This document shows positions 26,659 through 35,817 of a stretch of DNA of 64,000 nt, one piece after another (positions within the stretch are counted from its first letter, which is position 1; each line of letters begins with the position of its first letter). Location: positions 186,001 through 250,000 of the forward strand of contig NZ_RMBX01000004.1 in assembly GCF_003807585.1 (NCBI RefSeq). Reading direction: 5' to 3'. The notes under the pieces are model-generated. The model did not search any database, was not told the DNA's origin, and saw only the letters and a list, made by a program, of their open reading frames with translations. This DNA comes from Chitinophaga barathri. GTDB lineage: Bacteria; Bacteroidota; Bacteroidia; Chitinophagales; Chitinophagaceae. A program made the position numbers and the translations under genes.

Positions 26659-27086
26659 TTAATGTTAATAAGCCTTGGGAACAAGGTTAATAAATGGGAT
26701 ACCAATAAAAAAGCCGTTCTTATACGGCTTTTTTATTGGTAAGATCCCTGTTTTGAAGCCTGGATGTGAACGGCGGCATGATACCCCTGTGTTTTCAAAC
26801 TGAGTTGCAAAGGCACAGCGAGAAGGTCAAGTTCCCTTTGAATATCCTTTCAAAGGCAGGCCGCTTTGCAGCCATCTTGCCTTAAATTCTACTGCCGTAT
26901 GAACCAAATGCGGATTCTGTTGTTTATTATTTTAAGCTAAGCAAATCCCTGCCCTTCCCTGGAAGGGCGTCTCCTTACGCATACAAATTCCCTCTCATCA
27001 AATGTGTTGTTATAAGTAAGCTGTATTTCCCATGGAAATATAAGGGGCTTTTTTTGCCTGCCAGGCTCAAAAAATTTAACAGCGGT
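26659..27086. other. Intergenic region upstream of the porin/sulfatase operon
   Basis: This 428-base stretch holds a strong terminator (26701-26740) and two perfect dyads: GCCCTTCC/GGAAGGGC at 26951-26968 and TATTTCC/GGAAATA at 27024-27040. A 13-codon frame at about 26899-26940 reads like the start of a signal peptide but stops at once. No clear TTTG/TAnnTTTG promoter was found. Confidence 0.5.
26701..26740 (+). terminator. Strong intrinsic terminator after the SRPBCC gene
   Basis: A perfect 17-base stem (ACCAATAAAAAAGCCGT with ACGGCTTTTTTATTGGT) and a six-base loop, 42 bases after the stop codon. The T run is inside the stem, so it may work on both strands. Confidence 0.88.
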
Positions 27087-27719
27087 ATGATGTTCAGCAA
27101 AGTAAAAGGTACGCCTGTCAAGGGAATTGGGCCATTCTCAGGCTTCTGCGCACCGGGAAGCTCTTTCGGCTGTATGCTGATGATTTTTATCCTGCTTGCG
27201 GGCGCATGTCTGGCGCAGGAAACAGGCAGATTTCACCCTGAACACAATGTGGGCATCAATATCGGACACGAACATTCTTTTCACGGCATCGACGAGGATG
27301 GGGACAGTAAAACGTCTATACTGCCCTATTGGGGGATCGACTACAATTTCCGGTTCGCCCGTAAATTTTCTTTCGGCTTACATATAGACCTGGTGCTGGA
27401 AACATTTGAGGTGGAAAAGAATCTCGAAAAGGCTGAAACAGTAGTGACGCGCACCCGGCCGGTGGCGCCCGCGCTCATGGGTTTTTACAAACCAACGGAA
27501 CACTGGAGCTTCGGACTGGGCATGGGAGCGGAGCTGGCGAAGGAAGAAAGTTTTGTCCTGAACCGGGCCGCGGTGGAATATGGGGTGGAGATCCGCAAAG
27601 GATGGGAAGTATACGGCGTGTTTCAGTATGATATCCGCTGGAAGGCATACGACACCTGGACGATCGGCCTCGGGATCGGGAAGACATTCGGGAAAAACAA
27701 GCGTAATAGTGATGAGTAA
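27087..27719 (+). CDS. Predicted small outer-membrane beta-barrel protein
   Basis: A roughly 210-residue protein with a long N-terminal hydrophobic segment ending GACLAQE, consistent with a signal peptide. Alternating amphipathic strands follow (for example GINIGHEHSFHGI, FSFGLHIDLVLETFEV and WTIGLGIGKTFG). The His-rich HNVGINIGHEHSFHGIDEDGD segment is reminiscent of metal-binding loops. I do not recognise a named family. The ATG at 27087 is preferred over an upstream TTG at 27054. The porin gene overlaps its stop codon by 8 bases, so both belong to the operon that ends with a sulfatase. Confidence 0.7.
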   Translation: MMFSKVKGTPVKGIGPFSGFCAPGSSFGCMLMIFILLAGACLAQETGRFHPEHNVGINIGHEHSFHGIDEDGDSKTSILPYWGIDYNFRFARKFSFGLHIDLVLETFEVEKNLEKAETVVTRTRPVAPALMGFYKPTEHWSFGLGMGAELAKEESFVLNRAAVEYGVEIRKGWEVYGVFQYDIRWKAYDTWTIGLGIGKTFGKNKRNSDE

Positions 27720-28929
27720 GGATCTTAAAATGGCTGCTTTGTATGGCGGCTTACTGCTGATGCTGACCATATCACTCCGGTCTTATTCGCAAACGCCGGA
27801 AGAAGATTCGGCGCGCAAACCCCTTGTCACGCATGGCGAAAAAGGCTTTGAATTTGCGCCACGCGGCGAAAAATTCCTGTTGCAGGTCCAGGGCAGGCTG
27901 CAATTCCGGTTTGCCACGCCCGAAGACCAGGACCCGGTGACCTTCGATGACTTCAGCGGGGAAAAAGAGGCAGTCTTTAAGATCAACAGGGCCCGCTTAA
28001 AAGTAGGCGGTTACGCTTTCCAGCCCTGGATAAAATATTACTGGGAATATGAACTGGGGCAATCCAACCTGCTGAACTATACGATCAATATTCAAAAGTG
28101 GGACTGGCTGAGCTTCCAGGTAGGACAGTGGAAGGTGGAATATACCCGGGAGCGGAGGATCAGCAGCGGAGAGCAGCAAATGATGGACCGATCCGTCATC
28201 AACCGGGAGTTTACCGTGGACCGGCAACAGGGCGTGGAAGTATATGGGAGGCTGAAAGGCAGAGGGCTGGCCGATTTCAGTTACTGGGCGGCGGCGCTTA
28301 CCGGTACAGGCCGCGGCAGCACGCAGAATGACGATAACAGGCTGATGTACTTCGGGCGCCTGCAGTGGAATTTTACAGGCATATACCTGGATTTTGAAGG
28401 CAGCGATCTTGAAATCCATGAGAAACCCGCCGGGGTACTGGCGCTTTCGGTGGTGACGAACAGAAGCCCATATACAAGGTTCTCCCAGGCCGGGGGCGGT
28501 TCTCTTGAAGGATATGAAGACGGGCAGCCGGGGCAGTACCGCGTCACCCAGGCGAACCTGGAAACCGCTTTCCAATACAAAGGCTTCAGTTTTCAGTCGG
28601 AATTTCACTGGAAGGAGATCGTCGACAAGCTGGACAATGACCGCACGGATGTATTACATGGCTATTACGTGCAGGCGGGATACTTTTTCCACCAGGCCAT
28701 CTCCTGGTGGCCGGCGCCGTTGGAGATCGCCGTCCGCAATGCCGGTTACCGCCCGGACCCGGCGGCAGATGATACAAAAAAGAGGGAATTGTCGGGCGCG
28801 GCGAACTGGTTCTTTAAAGGGCACAAAAACAAACTGACTTTCGAATGCAGCCATTTTAATTACGACAAAACCGGGGGGATTCCCGCGGACCAGTTGCGGT
28901 TCAGGCTGCAATGGGATATTTCGATGTGA
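27712..28929 (+). CDS. Phosphate-selective porin O/P-like outer-membrane porin
   Basis: A 405-residue outer-membrane porin of the OprO/OprP type. The signal peptide ends near SYSQ. The mature protein has FKINRARLKVGGYAFQPWIK and FQVGQWKVEYTRERRIS-type strands and a VDRQQGVEVYG motif, all typical of this family, with a C-terminal aromatic-rich strand. These porins favour anions such as phosphate, polyphosphate or sulfate. The ATG at 27712 overlaps the stop of the previous gene; ATG at 27730 is an alternative. Its place between an outer-membrane protein and an arylsulfatase suggests entry of a sulfated or phosphorylated substrate, or of released sulfate (inference). Confidence 0.88.
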   Translation: MSKDLKMAALYGGLLLMLTISLRSYSQTPEEDSARKPLVTHGEKGFEFAPRGEKFLLQVQGRLQFRFATPEDQDPVTFDDFSGEKEAVFKINRARLKVGGYAFQPWIKYYWEYELGQSNLLNYTINIQKWDWLSFQVGQWKVEYTRERRISSGEQQMMDRSVINREFTVDRQQGVEVYGRLKGRGLADFSYWAAALTGTGRGSTQNDDNRLMYFGRLQWNFTGIYLDFEGSDLEIHEKPAGVLALSVVTNRSPYTRFSQAGGGSLEGYEDGQPGQYRVTQANLETAFQYKGFSFQSEFHWKEIVDKLDNDRTDVLHGYYVQAGYFFHQAISWWPAPLEIAVRNAGYRPDPAADDTKKRELSGAANWFFKGHKNKLTFECSHFNYDKTGGIPADQLRFRLQWDISM

Positions 28930-28975
28930 GTATAATAAATCCCCGATGTTTTATAAATCATAAACCTGTAACATC

Positions 28976-31405
28976 ATGAAAAAATTCATCCGTAGTTACT
29001 ACCTGATTTTAGGCCTGGTGATATCCTGCCTGTCCCAAAGCTGCACCATGCAGTCCGGGAAAAAGGGTGGATCGGAAGATTCCACGGAATTTAAAGGCGT
29101 GATAAAACTGGACGTGCGGGACTCAAAAGCGGACTGGGGGCCTTACACGCCCAAAGCCGCCCCGAAAGGCGCTCCCAACGTCCTGTTTATATTATATGAC
29201 GATACCGGGCTGGCCGCATGGTCCCCCTATGGTGGGCGGATCAATATGCCCACTATGCAAAGGCTGGCCGCAAACGGGCTCACCTATACGCAATGGCATA
29301 CCACCGCTTTGTGTTCCCCTACACGGTCCTGCCTGCTCACGGGAAGAAATCACCATTTGAACGGAATGGCCTCTATCACGGAAACCGCGAATGGTTTTCC
29401 CGGGACGAGCGCCGTGATCCCGAAAGCCTGCGCTACCATGGCCCAGGTACTCCAGGATAACGGGTACAGTACTTTCTGGGTCGGAAAGGACCACAACGTT
29501 CCCGAGCAGGATGTGTCACCCGGCGGAAGCCGCGCCCAATGGCCTGTACAGATGGGTTTCGACCGGTATTACGGTTTTCTTGGAGGAGAAACGAACCAGT
29601 GGTACCCGGACCTGGTGGAAGACAACCGTTTTGTAGAACAGCCATATAGCCCGGAAGAAGGGTATCATCTCTCGAAAGACCTTGCGGACAGAGCGATTGA
29701 AATGTTGCGCAACAAAAATTCCACCAATCCTTCCAAACCCTGGTACATGTGGTGGTGCCCCGGCGCCAATCATGCTCCGCATCACTCGCCTAAAGAGTAC
29801 ATCGATAAATATAAAGGGAAATTTGATGACGGATACGATGCCTACAGGGTCTGGGTAGTGGATCAGATGATCAAAAAGGGTATTCTCCCCAAAAACACCG
29901 CACTGACCGAGATCAATTTTTTACCCAAAGATGTGGCAAACCCTGCGGACTACGTGCGCCCCTGGAGCGAGCTGTCTGACGATGAAAAGAAATTGTTTTC
30001 AAGAATGGCTGAAGTATACGCCGGTTTTTCAGAATATACCGACGCACAGGTAGGCCGGATCGTGGATTACCTGGAGGAGACCGGTCAGCTGGAGAATACG
30101 ATCATTATTTACGCGGCGGATAATGGCGCGTCCGGGGAAGGCAGCCCCAACGGGTCTGTTAATGAGAATAAATTCTTTAATGGTTACCCGGACGAACTAA
30201 AGGAAAACCTGAAATATATGTCCGTACTGGGAGGCCCGGATACTTATAATCACTATCCCACCGGCTGGGCCGCGGCATTTTCCGCGCCGTTCAAGATGTT
30301 CAAAAGATATGCTGAATATGCGGGAGGCACCAATGACCCGCTGGTGATCTCATGGCCGAAAGGCATTAAGGCCAAAGGCCAGATCCGCCATCAGTATCAC
30401 CACGCCGTTGATATTGTACCCACCATCCTGGATGCTTGCGGCATACAGATGCCGGAAGTATACAGGGGCGTAAAACAATACCCGCTTTCCGGGGTATCCA
30501 TGAAATATTCCTTTGATGCCGCTCCTGACGCCCCCACGCAAAAACATGTGCAGTATTATGCCATGCTGGGCACAAGAGGCATCTGGAAAGACGGCTGGAA
30601 AGCCGCCGCCGTTCATGCCCCGCTCACCAACAAAGGGCATTTCGATAAGGATGAATGGGAACTTTATAATGTGGCTGAAGACAGGTCCGAGTCAAAAAAC
30701 CTGGCAAAAGAAAATCCCGGGAAATTGAAGGAACTGATCGACGCATGGTTCGAAGAAGCTGAGAAGAACAAAGTGCTGCCGCTGGATGACCGCGCCGCAG
30801 CCCAGTTGCTGACCATCGAACGGCCCGCGGCGGAGCCGGCCCGCGACAGGTACCTGTATTATCCCAATACTTCCCCGGTTCCGGAAGGTGTGGCCGTGAA
30901 TGTAAGAGGGCGCAATTATAAGATCCTGGCAAACGTAGACATTACCAGCCCGGATGCTTCCGGCGTTATTTTCGCGCATGGGTCCAGGTTTGGCGGGCAT
31001 GCGTTGTTCATCAAAGACAGGAAGCTCTATTACGTGTATAATTTCCTGGGGATAGAGGAACAGACGCTTGTTTCAAATACAACATTAAAACCCGGAAAAT
31101 ATACCCTCGGTATGGAATTCACGCGTGAAGGAGCCGGCCAGTACGGAGAATCGAATGGTAAAGCAAAACTTTATATCGATGACAAGATGGTGGCCGAAGG
31201 CCCCATGAAAACGCAGCCCGCGAAGTTTACCTTATCGGGTGACGGGTTATGTGTCGGATTCGATAGCGGTGATGCGGTGAGCAGGAACTACAAAACTCCC
31301 GGCACATTCAAAGGAGGGACCATCCAGCTGGTAGGCGTGACGGTGGAAGGGAAACCTTATGAGAACCTGGAAGCTGAGGCCAGGAGGGCATTAATGGGAC
31401 AATAA
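28976..31405 (+). CDS. Arylsulfatase (sulfatase family S1, likely S1_4-type)
   Basis: An 809-residue sulfatase with a lipoprotein-like signal (Cys23). Calcium ligands D75-D76 are in FILYDDTG. The formylglycine motif is C113-S-P-T-R, followed by SCLLTGRNHH, characteristic of the Pseudomonas-arylsulfatase-like subfamily. Metal ligands recur in GKDHN and AADNGASG. A ~160-residue C-terminal lectin-like beta-sandwich (about 650-809) follows the catalytic domain. It hydrolyses sulfate esters after Cys-to-formylglycine conversion; the maturase is not in this window. It is the last gene of the OMP/porin/sulfatase operon, 46 bases after the porin. Confidence 0.93.
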   Translation: MKKFIRSYYLILGLVISCLSQSCTMQSGKKGGSEDSTEFKGVIKLDVRDSKADWGPYTPKAAPKGAPNVLFILYDDTGLAAWSPYGGRINMPTMQRLAANGLTYTQWHTTALCSPTRSCLLTGRNHHLNGMASITETANGFPGTSAVIPKACATMAQVLQDNGYSTFWVGKDHNVPEQDVSPGGSRAQWPVQMGFDRYYGFLGGETNQWYPDLVEDNRFVEQPYSPEEGYHLSKDLADRAIEMLRNKNSTNPSKPWYMWWCPGANHAPHHSPKEYIDKYKGKFDDGYDAYRVWVVDQMIKKGILPKNTALTEINFLPKDVANPADYVRPWSELSDDEKKLFSRMAEVYAGFSEYTDAQVGRIVDYLEETGQLENTIIIYAADNGASGEGSPNGSVNENKFFNGYPDELKENLKYMSVLGGPDTYNHYPTGWAAAFSAPFKMFKRYAEYAGGTNDPLVISWPKGIKAKGQIRHQYHHAVDIVPTILDACGIQMPEVYRGVKQYPLSGVSMKYSFDAAPDAPTQKHVQYYAMLGTRGIWKDGWKAAAVHAPLTNKGHFDKDEWELYNVAEDRSESKNLAKENPGKLKELIDAWFEEAEKNKVLPLDDRAAAQLLTIERPAAEPARDRYLYYPNTSPVPEGVAVNVRGRNYKILANVDITSPDASGVIFAHGSRFGGHALFIKDRKLYYVYNFLGIEEQTLVSNTTLKPGKYTLGMEFTREGAGQYGESNGKAKLYIDDKMVAEGPMKTQPAKFTLSGDGLCVGFDSGDAVSRNYKTPGTFKGGTIQLVGVTVEGKPYENLEAEARRALMGQ

Positions 31406-31416
31406 ACATCAGTTTT

Positions 31417-31439
31417 GATCCCGGCCTCAGGCCGGGATC
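31417..31439. terminator. Intrinsic terminator between the sulfatase and LacI genes
   Basis: A near-perfect palindrome, GATCCCGGC with GCCGGGATC around CTCAG, lies 11 bases after the sulfatase stop and is followed by a T run. It may also serve the converging lacI-type gene. Confidence 0.85.
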
Positions 31440-31473
31440 ATCTTTTTTGCATGAAATAATACACATTGTAATA

Positions 31474-32490
31474 TCAGTTCCGCGCAGTGGAACGGCCTTT
31501 GATCAATCTTGATTTCAATACCACATTTCTTTCTACAGCCACGGATTTATCTTTCCTGTTAATAAGTTGAAACAGCTCGTTAGCGGCCGTTTCGCCGATA
31601 TCAAAGGCAGGTTGTGTGATGGTGGTAAGAGAAGGGTTCAGCAGGGAAGCAGTCTGGAGGTTGGAGAAACTGATCACTTTGATGTCTTCGGGGATCTTTA
31701 ACCGGATCTTTTCACATACCCGGTAACAGATCACCGCCAGTTTTTCTATAGACGCAAAGATCCCGTCCGGTTTTTCTTTGATGAGCATTTGCTGGAGAAA
31801 CTGAAAAGTCTCCTCGTTATCGTTGGCGGATTCCAATACCAGGGGACTGGCCTGGGAAGAATGTTGCTGAAGCGCATCCAGGTAACCTTTCATCCGGATC
31901 TTCCCGACGGATATATTTTTGTGCACCTGCAGGTAGGCTATTTTTTTACATCCCGCATCGATCAGGTGCCGGGTGGCGATCACTGCGCTTTCATAATTAT
32001 CGGTAGTGACCTTCACTACATGTTGCAGCGTATCGCATACCCTGTCAAACATCACAAGGGGAATGCCTTTTTTTTCCAGTTCGCCCAAATGATGGCGGTT
32101 GTTGTTTTCGCTGGACATGGAGAGTAATACCCCGTCCACTCTGCCGTTCGCCAATGTTTTGATAAAGGAAACTTCCAGCTCGTGATCGCCATGCGTGAAG
32201 TAAAGCAGGATATGATAACCCTTGCTTTGTGTGATTTTTTCAATACCGCTGATGACAAGGGAAAAAAAATCATTCACCATGTCGGGTATCACGACGGCGA
32301 TCATCTTGGTTTTTTGTCCGCGAAGACCACTGGCATTGGGGTTAGGTTCATAATTTAACTCTTTCGCCAGGGCGAATACTTTGGCTTTGGTTGCAGCACT
32401 TATTTCATGACTATCCCTTAATGCGCGTGATACTGTAGAAATGGCAAGATTCAGCTCTTTAGCCAGGTATTTGATGTTTATCTTGTTCAT
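31474..32490 (-). CDS. LacI-family transcriptional regulator
   Basis: A 338-residue LacI-type repressor. The N-terminal helix-turn-helix and hinge are clear: IKYLAKELNLAISTVSRALRDS, then NYEPNPNASGLRGQKTK. A periplasmic-binding-protein-like sensor domain follows (MIAVVIPDMVNDFFS). The ATG at 32490 matches the family start; an ATG six codons upstream is less likely. It is divergent from the tandem SusC/SusD operon, and a perfect LacI-type palindrome sits between them, so it most likely represses that operon until a sugar ligand binds. Confidence 0.93.
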   Translation of the reverse strand: MNKINIKYLAKELNLAISTVSRALRDSHEISAATKAKVFALAKELNYEPNPNASGLRGQKTKMIAVVIPDMVNDFFSLVISGIEKITQSKGYHILLYFTHGDHELEVSFIKTLANGRVDGVLLSMSSENNNRHHLGELEKKGIPLVMFDRVCDTLQHVVKVTTDNYESAVIATRHLIDAGCKKIAYLQVHKNISVGKIRMKGYLDALQQHSSQASPLVLESANDNEETFQFLQQMLIKEKPDGIFASIEKLAVICYRVCEKIRLKIPEDIKVISFSNLQTASLLNPSLTTITQPAFDIGETAANELFQLINRKDKSVAVERNVVLKSRLIKGRSTARN

Positions 32491-32561
32491 GTAAACTCTC
32501 CCGCTCACCTTCTAATAATAGGATTATTACTTCGTATAAACAACTATTGACGCCCGAATTC

Positions 32562-32577
32562 ACGGAAACGTTTCCGT
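32562..32577. promoter_or_regulatory. LacI-type operator palindrome
   Basis: ACGGAAACGTTTCCGT is a perfect 16-base palindrome with the central CG that LacI-family hinge helices intercalate. It lies 72 bases upstream of the lacI-type start and about 305 bases upstream of susC. It is the obvious site for autoregulation and for control of the SusCD operon. Confidence 0.8.
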
Positions 32578-32756
32578 AAATATTAGCGCTTTTATGCAGA
32601 AACCCGCATTCTTTTTTATAAGTTAACGGTCCACAGTTTCCACGCACAGTCTCAACCCAGGTCTAAAAACAAACCAAACATGAAACCTATAGTACAGCCA
32701 GTCTCATAACCGCTATGCTGAGTTAAACACCGACAGGGTCAGGAACCGCCTGTAAA

Positions 32757-32791
32757 TCCTTTGCTGTAAAAGGAAAGGCATTGTTATGCCT
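32757..32791 (+). promoter_or_regulatory. Two adjacent RNA hairpins in the leader of the first susC
   Basis: TCCTTT/AAAGGA (32757-32774, six-base loop) is followed one base later by AGGCAT/ATGCCT (32776-32791, four-base loop). No riboswitch class is recognised and no T run follows. They may be leader structure or chance. Confidence 0.3.
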
Positions 32792-32883
32792 GTTCAGTTC
32801 CACCAAAACTTTGTGCATCCCGCACAGAGCAGGTGCGTTTATGCCTGACCGATCCGTTACTACTTTTTACAGAAATCTACGCT

Positions 32884-35808
32884 ATGAAACAAACACGAAC
32901 AAATTCCGCGTGCCATTCCGCGCGGCTCCGCAGGTACCACCTGGCCCTGAAGAGCACCGCCGGAATGTTCTGCTGCCTGTGCCTTTCCCTGTCCGGCACA
33001 AGCGCCTCCGCAGCCCCGCCGCCTTACCAGGCGCAGCGGGCAGACAGTGTCCCTGAAGCCAGAAAGGATTATATCCAGGTCTTCAACAACCGGCAGCCAC
33101 GGCACGATGCCAGCGGCGCATTCTCCAACATGTATGGAGCCTCCGTGGAAAACAACCCGGTGATCAACAACACGAACAAAATGCAGGGCCTGCTGCCGGG
33201 CGTCTTTATCATGCAGAACAACGGCGAGCCCGGAGATGAATCCGCCGGTGCGCTGATGCGCGGCAAAAGGACCTTCCGCAGCAATGCCCCTGTGATCCTG
33301 GTGGACGGTTATGAAAGAAGCATGGACTTCCTGGACCCCAACGAGATTGAATCCATCACCGTTTTGAAAGATGCGGCGGCTACGGCGCAGTATGGCCTCC
33401 GTGGCGGAAACGGCATTATTCTCGTCACTACCAAAAGAGGGGAGGAAGGCCGCATCCGCATCACCTTCAACGCCCGCACCGGCATGAGGTCTCCCACCAC
33501 CACGCCAAAGCTCCTCAACTCCTACCAGTACGCCACGCTGTATAACGAAGCGCTGACCAACGACGGCGCCGCACCGAAATACAGCGATACGGACCTGGAC
33601 AAATACGAAAAAGCGTCCCGGGGCATATATGAAAATGACCTGGACCGTTACCTCTACCCGGACATCAACTGGTATGACCAGTATGTCAACGAATCCACCT
33701 GGCAGCAGCGTTACAGCGTGAATATAGACGGGGGCAACAAAGTGGCGAGATACTTTGTGTCCGCCGGTTACACCCGCAACAGCGGCCTGTATAAAACGGA
33801 TGAAAACGCGAACACTTATAACACGAATGCGGACTTCAACATGATCACCCTGCGTTCCAATGTGGATATCCAGGTGAACAAGCGTTTTTCCATGACGCTG
33901 GACATTGCCGGCCGGCAGGAACAGCGCACCACTCCCGGCGCCCGGGCGGACGCATCGCTGCGCGTGTTCCGTTCCCTGTATAAAACGCCGCCGAATGCCT
34001 TCCCCGTATTTACACCGGACGGTACACTGGGCGGCACCAAGGACTTTACGGGCAATCCCTACGGCCTGCTGAACAACCAGGGGTATTCCCTGTATTACGT
34101 CCGCAGCATGTTCGCCACTTTCCGCGCGAAACACGACCTTGATTTTATTACCAAAGGCCTCGCCATCAAAGCCAATGTGGCTTTCGACAGCTGGTACGAT
34201 ATGGTCACCAACCGCAGCAAAAGTTTTAAGGTATTCGATCTGCGGCAGGCGAACGGGAACGTGGAGTATAAGCCGGACGGCAGCATCAGGTACGTGGAGA
34301 CGGGCTCGAACACACAAATGTCCTCCGGCGTGGAATACCCGACCACACAGCGGATCTTTAACGTGGACGCATCCCTGAACTATGACCGTGAATTCGGGCG
34401 CCACGCGGTATCGGCCTATGTTGCCATGGCGCAGCGGATTATTTCCAACGAAAACAATGGCAATATTCCCCGCGCGTACCTGGGCTCAAACGGCAAAGCT
34501 ACCTACGTGTACAATAAGCGGTATATCGCGGAATTTAACTTCGGCTACCAGGGCTCCGAACAGTTCCTCCCCGGGAATAAGTTCGGGTTTTTCCCCGCAG
34601 CATCGGTGGCATGGGTGGCTTCCGAAGAAAACTTCCTGAAGAACAACAAATGGGTGAACTTCCTCAAGATCCGTGCATCCCATGGCCTGACCGGCAATGA
34701 TGACATCGGCGGGTATTTTGTCTGGTACCAGAAATACGCCACCGCCGGTGGTGTAAACTTTGGATATACCTCCCTAGGCTACACCGGCTGGAATGAATCT
34801 GCATTCGCACTCAATAATGTAACCTGGGAAAAAGTAAAAAAGACCAATGTGGGCATAGACGCAACGGTGCTGAACAATAAACTGCGCATCAGTTTTGACT
34901 GGTTCTACGAAAAGAATACAGACATCATGATACAGCCCGCGCTGCCCAATATAATGGGCATCCGCTTCCCGGATTTTCCCATTGGCGTGATAGAGAACAA
35001 AGGTTTTGATGCGGCCGTCGCTTACACCCAGAAGATCGGGAAAGTGGAGCTGACGCTGAACGGCACGATCACCAAAGCGGAGAATAAAGTGCTGGACAGG
35101 GGAGAGGAAAAACAACGTTTCGAATACCAGGCCCGTACCGGCAGACCGCTGGATGCCATCTTTGGCCTGGAAGCGCTGGGCCTTTTCCAGGATCAGGCGG
35201 AAATAGACGCAAACCCGAGGCAAACCTTCGGCGTGGTGAAACCCGGCGATATCAGGTACAAAGATCAGAACGGGGACGATGTGATAGATGCCTATGATGA
35301 AGTATACCTCGGCCAGGGCAACTTCCCTTCTCTCCAGTACGGCGCCGGGCTGGGCCTGCGTTATGGCGGGTTTGACCTGAATGTATTGTTCACCGGCTGG
35401 TCCGGCACCAAACAGAACATGAACGGCGAAGCGATGTATGAGTTCCACGACAACGGCACCGTGCGCGAACATCACCTGGGCCGCTTCAATCCAAACGACG
35501 AAAGCAGCTGGGCCAATGCTTCCTACCCCCGTTTATCGCTCTCCAACAAGGCTAACAATCAGCGCACCTCTACCTACTGGCTTACAGATGCTGCGATGAT
35601 AAGGCTCAAAACCATGGAACTGGGATATACACTGCCCGAAAATATCAGTAAAAAGATCAGGATGGAAAAAGTAAGGGTGTATGTGAACGGCTATAACCTG
35701 TTCACCTGGTCAGATACAGACCTGATGGACCTGGAAGCGAGATCTACGCATTATGTGTTGTATCCCATCCAGCGTATTCTCAACGCCGGCCTTAGTGTTA
35801 CTTTTTAA
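32884..35808 (+). CDS. SusC/RagA-family TonB-dependent outer-membrane transporter, no N-terminal regulatory domain
   Basis: A 974-residue SusC-like glycan transporter. The signal region is unusually long (residues 1-45, ending SASAA). After it the protein goes almost directly into the plug (MQGLLPGVFIMQNNGEPGDE, VILVDGYERS, LKDAAATAQYGLRGGNGIILVTTKRG). The carboxypeptidase-regulatory-like domain that normally precedes the plug is absent. The C-terminal barrel is complete and ends in TF. The ATG at 32884 gives the shortest sensible signal peptide. It is paired with the SusD gene 9 bases downstream, and a second, related pair follows. The imported glycan is unknown. Confidence 0.93.
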   Translation: MKQTRTNSACHSARLRRYHLALKSTAGMFCCLCLSLSGTSASAAPPPYQAQRADSVPEARKDYIQVFNNRQPRHDASGAFSNMYGASVENNPVINNTNKMQGLLPGVFIMQNNGEPGDESAGALMRGKRTFRSNAPVILVDGYERSMDFLDPNEIESITVLKDAAATAQYGLRGGNGIILVTTKRGEEGRIRITFNARTGMRSPTTTPKLLNSYQYATLYNEALTNDGAAPKYSDTDLDKYEKASRGIYENDLDRYLYPDINWYDQYVNESTWQQRYSVNIDGGNKVARYFVSAGYTRNSGLYKTDENANTYNTNADFNMITLRSNVDIQVNKRFSMTLDIAGRQEQRTTPGARADASLRVFRSLYKTPPNAFPVFTPDGTLGGTKDFTGNPYGLLNNQGYSLYYVRSMFATFRAKHDLDFITKGLAIKANVAFDSWYDMVTNRSKSFKVFDLRQANGNVEYKPDGSIRYVETGSNTQMSSGVEYPTTQRIFNVDASLNYDREFGRHAVSAYVAMAQRIISNENNGNIPRAYLGSNGKATYVYNKRYIAEFNFGYQGSEQFLPGNKFGFFPAASVAWVASEENFLKNNKWVNFLKIRASHGLTGNDDIGGYFVWYQKYATAGGVNFGYTSLGYTGWNESAFALNNVTWEKVKKTNVGIDATVLNNKLRISFDWFYEKNTDIMIQPALPNIMGIRFPDFPIGVIENKGFDAAVAYTQKIGKVELTLNGTITKAENKVLDRGEEKQRFEYQARTGRPLDAIFGLEALGLFQDQAEIDANPRQTFGVVKPGDIRYKDQNGDDVIDAYDEVYLGQGNFPSLQYGAGLGLRYGGFDLNVLFTGWSGTKQNMNGEAMYEFHDNGTVREHHLGRFNPNDESSWANASYPRLSLSNKANNQRTSTYWLTDAAMIRLKTMELGYTLPENISKKIRMEKVRVYVNGYNLFTWSDTDLMDLEARSTHYVLYPIQRILNAGLSVTF

Positions 35809-35817
35809 TCCTGTCAA

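Larger units (their letters stand above)
32491..32883. other. Divergent control region between lacI and the first susC
   Basis: This 393-base region contains the LacI operator (32562-32577) and two adjacent hairpins (32757-32791) about 95-125 bases before the susC start. A 9-codon frame at 32680 starts ATGAAACC and looks incidental. No exact TTTG-N19-TAnnTTTG promoter was found on either strand. Confidence 0.55.

Noticed and set aside
26899..26940. A 13-codon frame resembling the beginning of a signal peptide
   Set aside because: It stops before any mature sequence and no downstream frame continues it; chance or a decayed start.
32860..34404. A 514-residue open frame on the minus strand opposite the first susC gene
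   Set aside because: It is antisense to a certain SusC gene, has no recognisable domain and arises from the GC-rich third positions of the real gene.
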